64,000 bases of DNA from Dermatemys mawii (taxonomy: Eukaryota > Chordata > Testudines > Dermatemydidae), in the NCBI GenBank assembly GCA_007922305.1, contig ML677385.1:8024336-8088335 (forward strand), in the 5' to 3' direction. The translations under genes and the position numbers were made by a program. Shown here piece after piece: positions 1 through 11,265 of the stretch. Position 1 is the first letter of the stretch. Every line of letters begins with the position of its first letter. The notes below the pieces were generated by a model. It was not told where the DNA came from. It did no database searches and saw only the letters and a program-made list of their open reading frames with translations.

Positions 1-1652
1 TTTTGTATGAATCTGTTTCAGGGGTGTGGTGACTGCCAAAAACATTAGTCAGATTTCTGAAAAATGACAGTTTAAGACCCCTTTTCTCTGGAAATGTTGT
101 GAATTTCTTTAGATTTTCCAAGAAATTCTATTGTGGGATGAGATAGTATGTGAATCTTCAAGTGGATTTGTTAGTTTTTCAGAGGAAGAGGAGCAGGGCA
201 GAAATCAAGTTTATAAACCACTTTCAACCTTAGCTGGGTATGGACATACTCTGCTGCCCTAGCTAATTAATTTGTAAAGCTGTGTGCATGTGAACCGAAC
301 AGCTACAATTATGTGTGCATGATGTGCATCTTAAAAATATTCCAATGACAGATAAACAGTTTGTTTTTAGTTAGTACTTATGAATGCTTTTGCTATTTTG
401 TGGTGTTAAAGATTTTATTTTTTAATATGCTCCATTTTTCAAAGCTTGTTCATGAATAACTTAATGAACCTTTCATATAATGATGATTTTTTCTTTGTGT
501 TTGATATTAAATCAATAGTAGTTCAGTACTGTGGAATGAGAACAAGGTCAGGTTTTAACTGCGGGTTAAATTGTGTTCTTTATTTCTTTTTAGGTTTTTG
601 CTATTTTTGTTAATTTGTAGTGTCAGTTTTTTAATTGGAAGATTGTTTAGAAAAAAAGTGAAGGCAGTAGTTTGCTTTTTAAAAATCCGTCTTCCTAGAC
701 ACACTTTGAATCTAGCATAAATAAATACATAATAAACAAGGTAGGGCTTGATCCTGCTGTTTTGCCCAAAGAACTCCAAGTGAAGTCGACAGAAGTTCTG
801 AGTAGAGATAGACAGCAGGGTTGGGCGTTCATGAGCTGTTGGCAGGATGAAGTAGTCTGTCCTCTTTATAAATGACTAAAGCCCACAAATAGGCTCATTG
901 GTCTTGAGTGGGCCTACAAAACATGTATTTTTGTAATCTCTACTTCAAACTGAATTGATACTGTCGTTCCAACCACTATGTTCAGAGCCAGCCTGAGGAC
1001 TCCTGGCAAGATTAGTACACATCCCAAATGTAACAGGAGGGAGAAGGGAGACATCTTTAGCCCATCTTTGCTGCAAACTCCTGATGCAGCAATTCAGAAG
1101 ATCTGTTCATTCCTTTTAATGCTAGCAATAAGTTCACATCTGTTCCTGTTTTCTAGACCGTCTTCACAAAGAAAATGACTAGAAACATACTTTCTTTATT
1201 CAAGTGAAAGCTGGAAAATCTCCTTTACATTTCAAAGCCTCCACAAACTAGGGAGAACTGTGACCTTCCTGGGACTTAAAGGCCTACTCTGAAAAGGTCT
1301 GGGATATATATGTAGGAAACCTCCTCCATGGTTCTGTGGTTGGCCACAGTTTCAGGTCTTGCATTCTGTGTCTTGGTCCCTCTCTCCGACACTGTTACTA
1401 TTTGATGATCCAAAGATAGCTTGGAGTCTCCAGGGACCCTTGAGTTACAGATGTCCATCACAAATATTGGATATACACTCTCAGTCAGAGGGGGTCAGAC
1501 AATCTCAGCTTTTTTCTCAGGCAGTCTTCCTAATAGTAAAATATAGCCAACTTGTTCTCATCCAGGACTCAATTCCTGGGAAATACGCTCAGCTGTACTC
1601 TGAATTAATTAGATTGCACAAACCCACTGAGAGGTTCATACTGTGATGTGTC
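1..1652. other. Unassigned AT-rich intronic/intergenic DNA
   Basis: No exon, RNA gene or confidently classified repeat was seen. The short ORFs in this stretch lack family resemblance, splice context or codon constraint. It is probably intron of the gene whose exons appear further right. Confidence 0.5.
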
Positions 1653-1946
1653 AGACTACATCTATACTCCAAGCTAACGGTGTGATTTCCCAGCTTGTGT
1701 GCACATACTTGGAGTAGTTTGAGAGCCAGCATGAGTGTATATAGCTGCAATAATGCGGGCAACAGCAGCATGGCTTAGTCGTGCTGCATACAAATCTACC
1801 TGAAGCCAGTGAGTATGTACTCGCTGCTGCCTGTGCTACCATGGCTTCCTATTATTTGTACTTTTGGGAGCTCTCGTTGAGCTATCATGAGTATGTGTAC
1901 CTGAGCAGGGGAATTACACCCTTAGCTTGTAGTGTAGATATAGCCT
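1653..1946. mobile_element. MITE with terminal inverted repeats
   Basis: The left end (GACTACATCTATACTCCAAG) and the reverse complement of the right end (GGCTATATCTACACTACAAG) are the same terminal repeat with a few mismatches. The similarity runs on through 'GCTAA..GGTGT.ATT.CCC'. There is no coding capacity. This is a short non-autonomous DNA transposon, perhaps hAT or Harbinger-like. No clear target duplication was identified, so the outer boundaries are accurate to a few bases only. Confidence 0.65.
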
Positions 1947-2734
1947 TAGAAATACTTAAAAATGGTGGATATAGTGGGCCAGATTCAGCCCTCAGTCCAC
2001 AGTGATGTAACTCCAGACTGAGTCGAGGGAGTGTCATATTCCAGCATCATGGCCACTGCCCGTTATATTTTTGTGAGAAGCCAATTCAGTACACTCAGCT
2101 CCTTGTGTGAAGGAATCAATTGTTACATTAAAACCCCCCCACAAAAGTCTGTCTCCATTTTTAAAGCTCAAAGCAAAATGTTCTTCCAGAAAATTTGTTC
2201 AGAGCCATGCTGTGCCCTATCACTTAGGAAGTAACCTGGGAGCCCAGGAGACATAGCAGTTCAGTGCTATAGCAGCAATTAATTTCTCCTACTGAGAGTG
2301 AAGAATGTCTCCCTGTTTGGAAGTATGTGACCTTTGCATGAAGTAGGGGGCAGGATGTCAGAAAGGTGGGGATGGAGATGGTGAGTCAAGACTGCAAAGT
2401 ACAACAATAAGGCTTCTGTATTTTCTGCTTCTTGGTCTGGTGTCCTGCCCACTACAGCATTAACTATTAACCATGAAATTTAGGGTGTTTTCTTTAAAGG
2501 AGAAAGACTAATGAACTGTACGAAGCAATTTAAACACATTGCAATTTTTTTTATATATATAGGCTTTCATTAGCAGTGTTCAAATTAGCAGGAGCTAAAC
2601 TCAGCCTCCTCCTGTGCAGTTCATAGCAGGACCCAAATGCAGCGGAATTAGTGTGTTTCTGCTGCATTGTGGAGGAAAGGCAGAATTTGGGGAGCTGTTG
2701 TAGAGGGTTCACGCTTCCTATGTGCTGAAGGGCA
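1947..2734. other. Mostly unassigned; short old repeat trace at 1975-2045
   Basis: The segment at about 1975-2045 (containing GGGCCAGATTCAGCCCT) resembles a degraded SINE/MITE fragment. The remainder has no recognisable feature. Confidence 0.4.
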
Positions 2735-2905
2735 ATGGTTCATCTAGTACAACATACTATCTCTGAGAGGCCAGAACCAGCCTTATAATAGGTCTTTGTG
2801 GGATAAATTGCCCCCCAGAAAGTGGTTCTTCCTAACTTCCAGTCATTAGACATTGGTTCGTGTCCTGAACTATGATAATTAATAGTCCTTAAAAAATGAT
2901 TTTTG
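2735..2905 (-). mobile_element. Old CR1 LINE 3' fragment (antisense)
   Basis: Antisense CR1 3'-region wording is recognisable: 'GGTTCATCTAGTACAACATA', then 'GGGATAAATTGCCCCCCAG', then 'GTCATTAGACATTGG'. It is strongly diverged. CR1 is the dominant LINE of reptiles and birds. Confidence 0.6.
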
Positions 2906-3370
2906 TTGTTGTTTACTATTATAAATTTGAACATACTTGTTATCTGTATAAATACTCATTCATTTTTTCAATCCTGCTAAACTCTTCATCTTAATTTGTC
3001 TTGTGGCTGTCAGTTACACAGCCTAGTTGTGCATTGTGTGAAAAGTATGTATAGCACATGTCACCAGGTGGCGCTCTAACATATCATTTCCCAAGTTCAT
3101 GATGCTTGCTCTTGGGAAGACATTCTCTGTAGTTAGCTTTTAATATGGAAGATTCAGAGGAGAGGGAGCTGTGCAAGCAGCAGGAGAATTTGCTTTCTGC
3201 CGTGGTCTCTCATTAGAGAGAAGTAGTCAAGAGGCAGTTGCTTCCTGGGATCTGAGCATTGGTGTTGGGCTGAGACTGTTGGATGAAAGGGTTGTCCTGC
3301 ATGTGATATTTGACTCTCATGAATCAGGAGTGGTGTATGCATGTAAAATTAAATAAAAGTAAGTTACACT
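2906..3370. other. Unassigned DNA
   Basis: No gene or classified repeat was recognised here. Confidence 0.4.
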
Positions 3371-4055
3371 TAGGGGTGGGCAAACTTTTTGGCCCAAGGG
3401 ACACATCTCGGAATAGAAATTGTATGGCGGGCCATGAATACTCACAAAATTGGGGTTGGGGTTTGGGAGGGAGTGAGGCTCTAGTTGGGGGTGCGGGATC
3501 TGGGGTGGGCCTGGAAATGCGATGTTAGGGGTGTAGGAGGGTGCTCTAGGCTGGGACCGAGGGGGATATAGGCTGGGGAAGGGGTTCAGATTCTGGCTGC
3601 GGGTGCAGGTTCTGGGGTGTGGCTGGGGAAGAGAGGTTTGAGGTGCAGGAGGGTGCTCTAGGCTGGGATCGAGGGGTGTGGAGAGCAGGAGGGAGATCAA
3701 GCCTGGGGCAGGAGGTCTGGGCATGGGGAGAGGCTCAGGGGTGCAGGCTCTGAGTGGTGGTTACCTCAAGTGGCTCCCAGAAGCAATAGCGTGTCCCTGC
3801 TCCGGCTCCTAGGCGAAGGCATGGCCAGACGACTCTGCAGGCTGCCCCATCTGCAGGCACCACCCCTGCAGCTTCCATTGGAGCACTGGCGGGGGCCATT
3901 GGAGAGTGTAGGAGCCCAACTGGGGCCATGCCACGGTTTCCGGGAGCTGTGTGGTGCGGCCACCAACCCAGTGCCCCGGCTGGAGCACCGGAGCGAGACA
4001 AGGCACAGACCCTGCTCCCCAGTGGGAGCTCGCGGACCGTAGTTTGCTGAGCCCT
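3371..4055. mobile_element. hAT-type MITE, G-rich interior (copy 1 of 3)
   Basis: The left end TAGGGGTGGGCAAACT and the right end ending AGTTTGCTGAGCCCTG form the hAT-like terminal inverted repeat shared with the copies at 49940 and 56663. The interior is G-rich and holds an imperfect direct duplication: 'GGAGGGTGCTCTAGGCTGGG' occurs near 3536 and again near 3648. No convincing 8-bp target duplication is left, so this copy is old or its ends have decayed. Open frames across it are composition artefacts of the GC-rich filler. Confidence 0.75.
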
Positions 4056-4164
4056 GATTTGGATTATATCTATTGGAAACCTGCCTGGAAGCCAGACATC
4101 TGCTACCATCTGGTAGAGGAATGACAGTGGTGTCATAACAAAGGGACAACAAGTATTCCTTTCA

Positions 4165-4750
4165 ATCAGTTTTGAGCTTGCCACCTTTCAATTTCATTGA
4201 ATGTTCCCTTGCACTTGTATCAAGTCAGGGTGAATAGAATTTACCGATGGGCCTTGTCTCTGCCATTTATTAGTTTCTATACTTGTCATATCTCCATTTA
4301 TTAATGTCCTCTCTAGGGTAAATAATCCCAATCCTTTCAATCTCACTTTGAGAAGTTTTCCATCCTGCTAATCATTCTCATCACTGTCTCTGACAATCTT
4401 CTAATTCTGTAATATTAATTTTGAGACAGGTTGACCAGAACTGCACACAGTATTCCATATGAGTCTGTACCCTAGATTCACATAATAGTATTATAATATT
4501 TTCTTCCTTTTTCTGTCCCATTCCATATGCATTTTAATATTTGGTTATTTGTTTTGATCGCTACCTCACATTGAGCAGAGATCTATGCTGGGCTGCGCGT
4601 TTTTGTTGTTTTATTTTTCCTAAATTGATGCAGTTAATTTAGAACCCAGTAAAGTTTATGGATAGTTCAAATAATGCCTTCCAGTGTGCACTACTTGGCA
4701 ATTATCAACATATCATTTCATTAGCCATTGTGTTGCCCATCCACCCAGCT
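4165..4750 (-). mobile_element. CR1 LINE fragment (antisense)
   Basis: Antisense CR1 signature text appears in order. It runs from the region near CATATCTCCATTTATTAATG, through 'CCAATCCTTTCAATCTC', to 'GACCAGAACTGCACACAGTA' and 'CACATTGAGCAGAG'. These match the antisense of the CR1 ORF2 end and 3' region. It is diverged and non-coding. Confidence 0.75.
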
Positions 4751-7629
4751 TAGTTAGGATAAGAGTGAGGGAAGTACAGGGAGGGTCTGGAGGAGAGGCC
4801 TTTGTGAAGTAGACTCTTGAGGTGGTAGCTTAAGCTTTGGACCAAGAAAAATAATCGTGGCGGTGCCCCAAAGCTTCCACCTGGCCTTCTGCTTGAAGCA
4901 ATTTTAACATGTATAGAGAGGATTTCAAGTAAACTCACAACATGTTTGGAGAGGGTAGAGAGCTTGGAAAATATGAATTCCACCTTTGAAAGTATATTGC
5001 AAGATAGATGCAATGTGACGACTAGGTCGTGGGCAGTCAAACCTTGTGGTCAGAGTGGGAGTCAAACATCAGGCCTAGTCAGGTACCAGATGGTCAGAGT
5101 CCGAGACTGGCCAGAAGGCAAACTAGAGGCCAGATGTCAGGAGACAAATAGGGTGAGAAGCCAGAGTCTGGGATCTTTGATGCACATAGGGTCTAAAGCA
5201 AGTCATGCAAGCAGTCTGTACTGTTGCTCAGCCAACTTCCTGTCATGGCTTCCTGGCTTACATACCAGTGCCAATCAATCAGCAGGCTGTGAGGAGCTGC
5301 TATGCAGATCCTGCTGCGCAGTACTTCCTGCTGGAGCCCAGCCTAAGCTTCCTATGATGATATGGAGGTGTCAGGGGCCCAGAACCCCCATGGTCCCAGT
5401 TCTAGCCTTGCAGGTTCTTATGTACAAGTCTGTTCCAGATACAGCAGGGGTGTTGAGCATTGCAGCTGGAGCAATAGTGTCACTGTAATTTACCTGCCAG
5501 AAGCCTTCTTTGTAAATTGGTTGTCAGATGTCCTTATACATCCATTTGAAGAATAGCCAGAGAATGATGGACCCTCCTCACTCTGAGACCACTGTCAGGA
5601 AAAAGCTATAAAGAAAAATAGTTGTACAAATACACAGTTTCAAAGGCAAAGACTCTGGAGACAGTTCAGTGGCAGGAGAGACTGGAAATTGAAAGAGGTC
5701 TGGGAACTGCACTAACATGGACCATTTGGTCCAGCTTCAAGTAGAAATAAAAGAAATGTGAAGAGGAAGCATCTGAAAGAAAGAAATATGAGATATGCAT
5801 TGTGGTGATTAGCCACATGGAAGGTATTTCAGGGTGCATCAAATCACACTGTTTCCAGGAGGCTGGGAGAAGTTACTGCATTCATCTGTCACCTATGAGA
5901 GGAGAAACCAGCCTGGTGAGCAACCAGATGGTTAACGCAACCAAGAAGTATAAAGGTTGAAAGATTTCCTGACAAGCTGCTATTTAAGCATAAGATCTCT
6001 CTCTGTTTACATACTATTTGTTGTCAAGTTAAAAATAAGTGTTTGTGTTTGCAGTAATGAGAAACGTCTGGAGGTGAATTAGAAAAGTTACAAATGACTT
6101 TGTTCAGAGAGAGTAATGTAGGTTATATGCAAAGAAATAGTCTAGGAGAGATGACTTCAGAAATCCACCTCCACAACTCTAACAAAGACAAAACATTATC
6201 AGCATTTTATCAACATAACAAAATGTCATTGTCTGGCCAATGATCCTGAGTGCAGGTCACTGTTGCTTAGCAACTTCTTAGATGTAACTTCTACAGTTTA
6301 ACCACCTGTGGTTACACATACATAAAAGTTTTGAAATGTTAATTATGTGAAATCACTAACCTGTGTTAAACTGCTTTGGAGAAACTATAGCAAGTCAAGA
6401 AATATGTTGTTTTATTTGTTGCTGAGAAAGGGGAGGGGCAAGAACCTGCCTTGGGAAGATGTATGGGGCAAGTAGTTCTCAAAAGGATCAGTTAGTACCA
6501 TAAAACCCCCAAAATGTATTTGTAGAGAAGACAGTCTTTTGGACATCTGAAAAAGGGGTCTTAAGTATGTACTTGAAGAAAGAGAAGTAGAGGAAGTAGT
6601 TCTCTGACAACACATGTCCCATTCCCAGCTTCTGGCAAACAGAGGCTAGAGACACCATCCCTAGGAAAAAGAAATCCAAGTTATTTACAGGTTCAAGCAA
6701 ACAAGCATATACACACCATCTGTAATTCCTGAAGACAGAGATATAGAAATCTCTCAGTCTAAAAGGTCTTTCAGGGAAGACCCCAGGGTAGCCCCTCAGG
6801 ATCTCTGCCTTAGTTTGGTGTCTCTGGCCCTGTGAAAATTGAAATAGCAAAGAGATGAAAAATTTTCTTGTGACCTGTTTTCTCTTCTACATTTGGCTTT
6901 CCAGTCTATGACATGGGCTCCTTTAAGCATAGCATTTCCAAGATGTGATAAGGCAATTCACTAATCCTTTGTACTATGATGTTCCCTAATGGCCTGTTTA
7001 ATCTTGATAATCTCTTTAATGGGGGAGGGTGGGGAAAGAGGGAAGGGCTGGGGGGAGTGGGGAGATGATTCCCATGCCTAGGTTCACAAGTTCAGAGCAA
7101 ACATCTTTAAAGTTATAAAGCAAAACTTACATATTCCTTATAGCATGGAATATAGACATTACAAATGAGATTATTGCAAGCATTTCACAAAGTCTAAACA
7201 CTAAATATGTTCTTATAAGACTATTACCTATTTTGAATAAATCTAGGATACATGAACTGGCTTGGTTTCCAGCTACGAGTTTGTCACTTCTTAGGTAATG
7301 CCTTTGACCTTGGCCAGGGCTGGCACTTGGTGTACTACTGTCACAGTTAGTAGAATAATTGTCGTCATAAATAGAGCTCCTGCCTCATAGGAGATCATCC
7401 TTTTGTCCCAGTGGAGAGAGAAAAAGGTTGTTTTAGCAACTGTTGTAATATTCATCTGTCTCCTTCTCCCTCATCTATTGTGTGTTGCCTGTCTTTAAGG
7501 AATGTGGGTGGGAAAGGAAAGGGGAAGGAGAGAAGTAAACATGGAAATAACAAAATGCATTGATATTGCTATTCTAATGACAATGCTTGTGTGTTTATGT
7601 CACTTCCCTGTTCTTCACTGTTTTTGCCC
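4751..7629. other. Mostly unassigned; probable unclassified repeat at about 5010-5470
   Basis: The 5010-5470 block is richer in GC than its surroundings and reads like an old LTR-type repeat, but no paired end or target duplication was found. A purine-rich G-tract region lies at 7020-7070. No exons were supported. Confidence 0.35.
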
Positions 7630-7765
7630 TTTTGTATTTTAAGGTCTTCTGGTTGGGACAGTCTCTTACTGTGTTTGCACAGCACCTAACCTAATAAGAT
7701 CCTGATCCTGATTTAGGAGGTACCCTAATGCTGCCCCTAATAATAAATACGATAATAGATAGAGG
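7630..7765 (+). mobile_element. L2/CORE-SINE-like 3' tail
   Basis: The wording 'GACAGTCTCTTACTGTG...TTTGCACAGCACCTAAC...CCTAATAATAAATA' is the typical tail of amniote L2/MIR-like or related SINE elements. It contains the 'tgtttgtacagcgcctagca' type motif and ends in an AATAA-rich repeat. Confidence 0.55.
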
Positions 7766-8078
7766 AGGACATTGTCTTTGGGGTTGTTTGTAATCTAAAC
7801 TGGCCATGTGGTCACTTAATGTTTATAAATGTAGCTTCCAGAGGCCCCCAAAAGTATTGACATTGAAATTTGTCAAAAGCACCAAATTTACACCCCTCCT
7901 GTTTCAAAAAACATGATGGTCTCTTTAATACCAAGTGCATGAGAGAACAGTTCTGCATTGAATCCAAAAAGCAGGACTCAGTTTTACAAGTGATCTAAAA
8001 AGCAACATCTTCAACAGTAACACAATGCCCTCAACATCATACTGGGATGTTGGCTCTGTGTTAATGTAAATAAATGTG
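7766..8078. other. Unassigned DNA
   Basis: No gene or classified repeat was recognised here. Confidence 0.4.
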
Positions 8079-8647
8079 TTGTAATGGGATGGCGCTCATC
8101 TCTTTTGAGTGCCCCCCCGGGTCCAAATGTGTGCATGCCTGCAGTTTTTCCTCTATTTCTTGACTCCTGGTGCTCCCACATCAGCTGCTGTGCTTGTCAG
8201 GCAGGTCTTTGGTGACTCTGCCCTCCGACCGAGTCTCATTCTGTCTGTGTGGAAACTAAACAAAATAAACCCCTTCTGAGGTAGGTTGTCCAGCCAGGCC
8301 TATCTCAAAGTCCTCAGTAATGGCTTGTAGCCCTCCCTGGGCTCAGTCCCTTCACAGTCCAACGGTGTCTATCACAGGACTCCTCCATTGGCAACATGTC
8401 TCTAGCCCACCATGGGCTCCAGTCCTTATTCTGACCAACAGGGTGTACAGTATCTCAGTACCCTAGCTTACGTGCAGAGGTTCTTGCTTTGGTGTGGAGC
8501 AGCATCCCCAGGGGTTCCTCACTGGAGGCCCTTCGCCTGCCCTTTTAGTCCTCTGAGCCTGGATGTCCAGCTGGGTCAGTCTCAGGGGGTAAAAGTTCCA
8601 TGTACAGTCCCTTCCCATGGCCTGTCTACACTCCCCTCTCTCAGGGC
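8079..8647. mobile_element. Left half of an interspersed repeat split by the 8648-12698 insertion
   Basis: GC-richer repeat text starting TGTAATGGGATGGCGCTCAT runs up to AGGGC (8643-8647). It resumes at 12699 after the same AGGGC, and continues to CACCCTGTCACA at about 13147. The TG...CA ends suggest an LTR-like unit of about 1 kb, but its own target duplication is not evident. The class is unassigned. Confidence 0.55.
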
Positions 8648-9351
8648 TGTCATAAGTATAAAGTAGCTGAAAATTAGTGTTTACCTGTAAGGTGTTAAGC
8701 TAAAGGTAACCTGAGAAGTGGACAACTGACCAATGAGAAATTCCTCAGGAGACAAAGGATTTTGAGTTTCAGTTTCTCTCTGGGTCTCTCTCTGATCAGT
8801 TTGGTTATGGGATGAATCACAGCTATTTATTTCACTGTAACTATAAGCTTTCTATCAAGTAAGGTAGTCAGTAAGTTTACCTTCTTTTTATCACTTGGAA
8901 AATTCTCCAGTGGGTGGAAATTTATCTCTGTGTTTCTCTAATACTGTAAAGCTTCAGCAGGAGGAGAAATTTCGGGAGGGCGTTGTCTTTAACTCTTTAT
9001 TGATTACACTAGTCTACAATTTTTTAGAAGTCGTCTGCTTCAGAGATAAAATGTGATATTTATTACGTATTTTGATGTGCTGAATTCAAATATGACAATT
9101 AAAACAACTGATTGGCTACTGTTTCTAAGATATTTAAGTTTTTACATTTTATGTCTATGTATATTGTGTAGATAGTAGAGTTTTAATCATAAATCGTAAA
9201 CTTAGGTCTTTTCATGTGTTTATGGTTGCTTTACATGATAATATTTCACCTGTCCTGTTTATGTAACACTTTAAAAATCAGCAAAAGGGTTATATAAATA
9301 AAATGTATTATGAAACAAAAGGCAAAAAACTATTATGTACATAGTTTAATC

Positions 9352-11046
9352 CTATTCAGTGTCTACTTGGCGCTTCTTGGCTTGTCTCTTGTATTCATTA
9401 AATGGAGCATCTCTTGTCACTGTCCAACAATAGTCTGCAAGCATTGATGGGCTCCATTTGCCCTGATAGCGTTTCTCCATTGTCGCAATGTCCTGGTGAA
9501 ATCGCTTGCCGTGCTCGTCGCTCACTGCTCCGCAGTTTGGTGGAAAAAAATCTAGATGAGAGTGCAAAAAATGTATCTTTAGTGACATGTTGCAACCAAG
9601 GCTTTTGTATGCCTTGAGGAGGTTTTCCACCAACAACCTGTAGTTGTCTGCCTTGTTTTTTCCGAGAAAATGTATTGCCATTGACTGGAAGGCTTTCCAT
9701 GCCGTCTTTTCCTTGCCACGCAGTGCATGGTCAAATGCATCATCTCGAAGAAGTTCACGAATCTGAGGACCAACAAAGACATCTTCCTTTATTTTAGCTT
9801 CACTTAACCTTGGAAATTTTCCACGGAGGTACTTGAAAGCTGCTTGTGTTTTGTCAATGGCCTTGACAAAGTTCTTCATCAGACCCAGCTTGATGTGTAG
9901 GGGTGGTAACAAAATCTTCCTTGATTCAACAAGTGGTGGATGCTGAACACTTTTCCTTCCAGGCTCCAATGACTGTCGGAGTGGCCAATCTTTCTTGATG
10001 TAGTGGGAATCTCTTGCATGACTATCCCATTCGCAGAGAAAACAGCAGTACTTTGTGTATCCAGTCTGCAGACCAAGCAAGAGAGCAACAACCTTCAAAT
10101 CGCCACAAAGCTGCCACTGATGTTGGTCATAGTTTATGCACCTCAAAAGTTGTTTCATGTTGTCATAAGTTTCCTTCATATGGACTGCATGACCAACTGG
10201 AATTGATGGCAAAACATTGCTATTGTGCAGCAAAACAGCTTTAAGACTCGCCTTCGATGAATCAATGAAGAGTCTCCACTCATCTGGATCGTGAATGATG
10301 TTGAGGGCTGCCATCACACCATCGATGTTGTTGCAGGCTACAAGATGACCTTCCATGAAGAAGAATGGGACAAGATCCTTTTGACGGTCACGGAACATGG
10401 AAACCCTAACATCACCTGCCAGGAGATTCCACTGCTGTAGTCTGGAGCCCAACAGCTCTGCCTTCCTCTTGGGTAGTTCCAAATCCCTGACAAGGTCATT
10501 CAGTTCAGCTTGTGTTATGAGGTGTGGTTCAGAGGAGGAGGATGGGAGAAAATGTGGGTCCTGTGACATTGATGGTTCAGGACCAGAAGTTTCATCCTCT
10601 TCCTCTTCCTCGACTGACTCAAGTGAGAATGATTCTGGTGCATCAGGAACCGGCAGTCCTTCTCCGTGGGGTATTGGGCGTATAGCTGATGGAATGTTTG
10701 GATAATGCACAGTCCACTTTTTCTTCTTTGACACACCTTTCCCAACTGGAGGCACCATGCAGAAGTAACAACTGCTGGTATGATCTGTTGGCTCTCTCCA
10801 AATCATTGGCACTGCAAAAGGCATAGATTTCCTTTTCCTGTTCAACCACTGGTGAAGATTTGTTGCACAAGTGTTGCAGCATATGTGTGGGGCCCACCTC
10901 TTGTCCTGATCTCCAATTTTGCAGCCAAAATAAAGGTGATAGGCTTTCTTAACCATAGTGGTTATACTGCGCTTTTGTGATGCAAAAGTCACTTCACCAC
11001 AAACATAGCAGAAGTTATCTGCACTGTTCACACAAGTACGAGGCAT
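9352..11046 (-). CDS. Intact 564-aa DDE transposase-like protein
   Basis: A single uninterrupted minus-strand ORF of 564 residues without introns. N-terminal cysteine clusters (C13/C16, C42, C56/C57/C60 and C93/C96) suggest a zinc-binding DNA-recognition region. An acidic linker follows at about 146-152. The C-terminal half has conserved-looking blocks: LFIDSS (D262), CGDLKVV (D316), a KYCCFLC cluster (C334/C335/C338), PPLHIKLGL (H384) and SDEHGKRFHQD (E511). I read D262, D316 and E511 as a candidate DDE triad in an RNase-H-like fold, with a zinc-binding insert after the second Asp. That reading is inference. Very similar uncharacterised multi-copy proteins occur in fish, reptiles and insects (memory, not searched). 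The start is supported by MPRTCVNSADNFC preceding the first cysteines directly. Four 10-bp repeats lie 138-219 bp upstream. It is a transposable-element protein, not a host gene. The function is likely transposition, but the superfamily is unresolved. Confidence 0.8.
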   Translation of the reverse strand: MPRTCVNSADNFCYVCGEVTFASQKRSITTMVKKAYHLYFGCKIGDQDKRWAPHICCNTCATNLHQWLNRKRKSMPFAVPMIWREPTDHTSSCYFCMVPPVGKGVSKKKKWTVHYPNIPSAIRPIPHGEGLPVPDAPESFSLESVEEEEEDETSGPEPSMSQDPHFLPSSSSEPHLITQAELNDLVRDLELPKRKAELLGSRLQQWNLLAGDVRVSMFRDRQKDLVPFFFMEGHLVACNNIDGVMAALNIIHDPDEWRLFIDSSKASLKAVLLHNSNVLPSIPVGHAVHMKETYDNMKQLLRCINYDQHQWQLCGDLKVVALLLGLQTGYTKYCCFLCEWDSHARDSHYIKKDWPLRQSLEPGRKSVQHPPLVESRKILLPPLHIKLGLMKNFVKAIDKTQAAFKYLRGKFPRLSEAKIKEDVFVGPQIRELLRDDAFDHALRGKEKTAWKAFQSMAIHFLGKNKADNYRLLVENLLKAYKSLGCNMSLKIHFLHSHLDFFPPNCGAVSDEHGKRFHQDIATMEKRYQGKWSPSMLADYCWTVTRDAPFNEYKRQAKKRQVDTE

Positions 11047-11183
11047 CTCTGCTCACTTTGGCTAAACAGAAATGTGTCCCTTTGCAAAATCAAACACTGA
11101 CAAATAAGAGAGCACGACACTGTATGATTTCTAGAGCTGATAGAGGGCAATTTGTTCAGCAGAGTGATATAAGCTTCATTATG

Positions 11184-11265
11184 ATTGCATCATCCATGAC
11201 TTCTAGGAATAACATGATGCAATTCATATCATGTATGATGCAATACCAGCTTCAGATTGCATCAT
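11184..11265. repeat. Four perfect ATGATGCAAT decamers, two in each orientation
   Basis: ATTGCATCAT lies at 11184-11193 and 11256-11265. ATGATGCAAT lies at 11214-11223 and 11235-11244. The four exact 10-mers are arranged inverted-direct-direct-inverted within 82 bp, upstream of the transposase-like start codon and inside the right end of the nested element. Such subterminal arrays commonly bind transposase or act as promoter elements; this role is inferred. Confidence 0.8.

Noticed and set aside
3317..4184. Several overlapping long ORFs in both strands (up to 149 codons)
   Set aside because: They lie in the GC/G-rich interior of a hAT MITE; no splice sites or protein family, and they follow base composition.
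4946..5488. 180-codon plus-strand ORF
   Set aside because: No domain or family was recognised; it overlaps repeat-like GC-richer text and lacks promoter or splice context.
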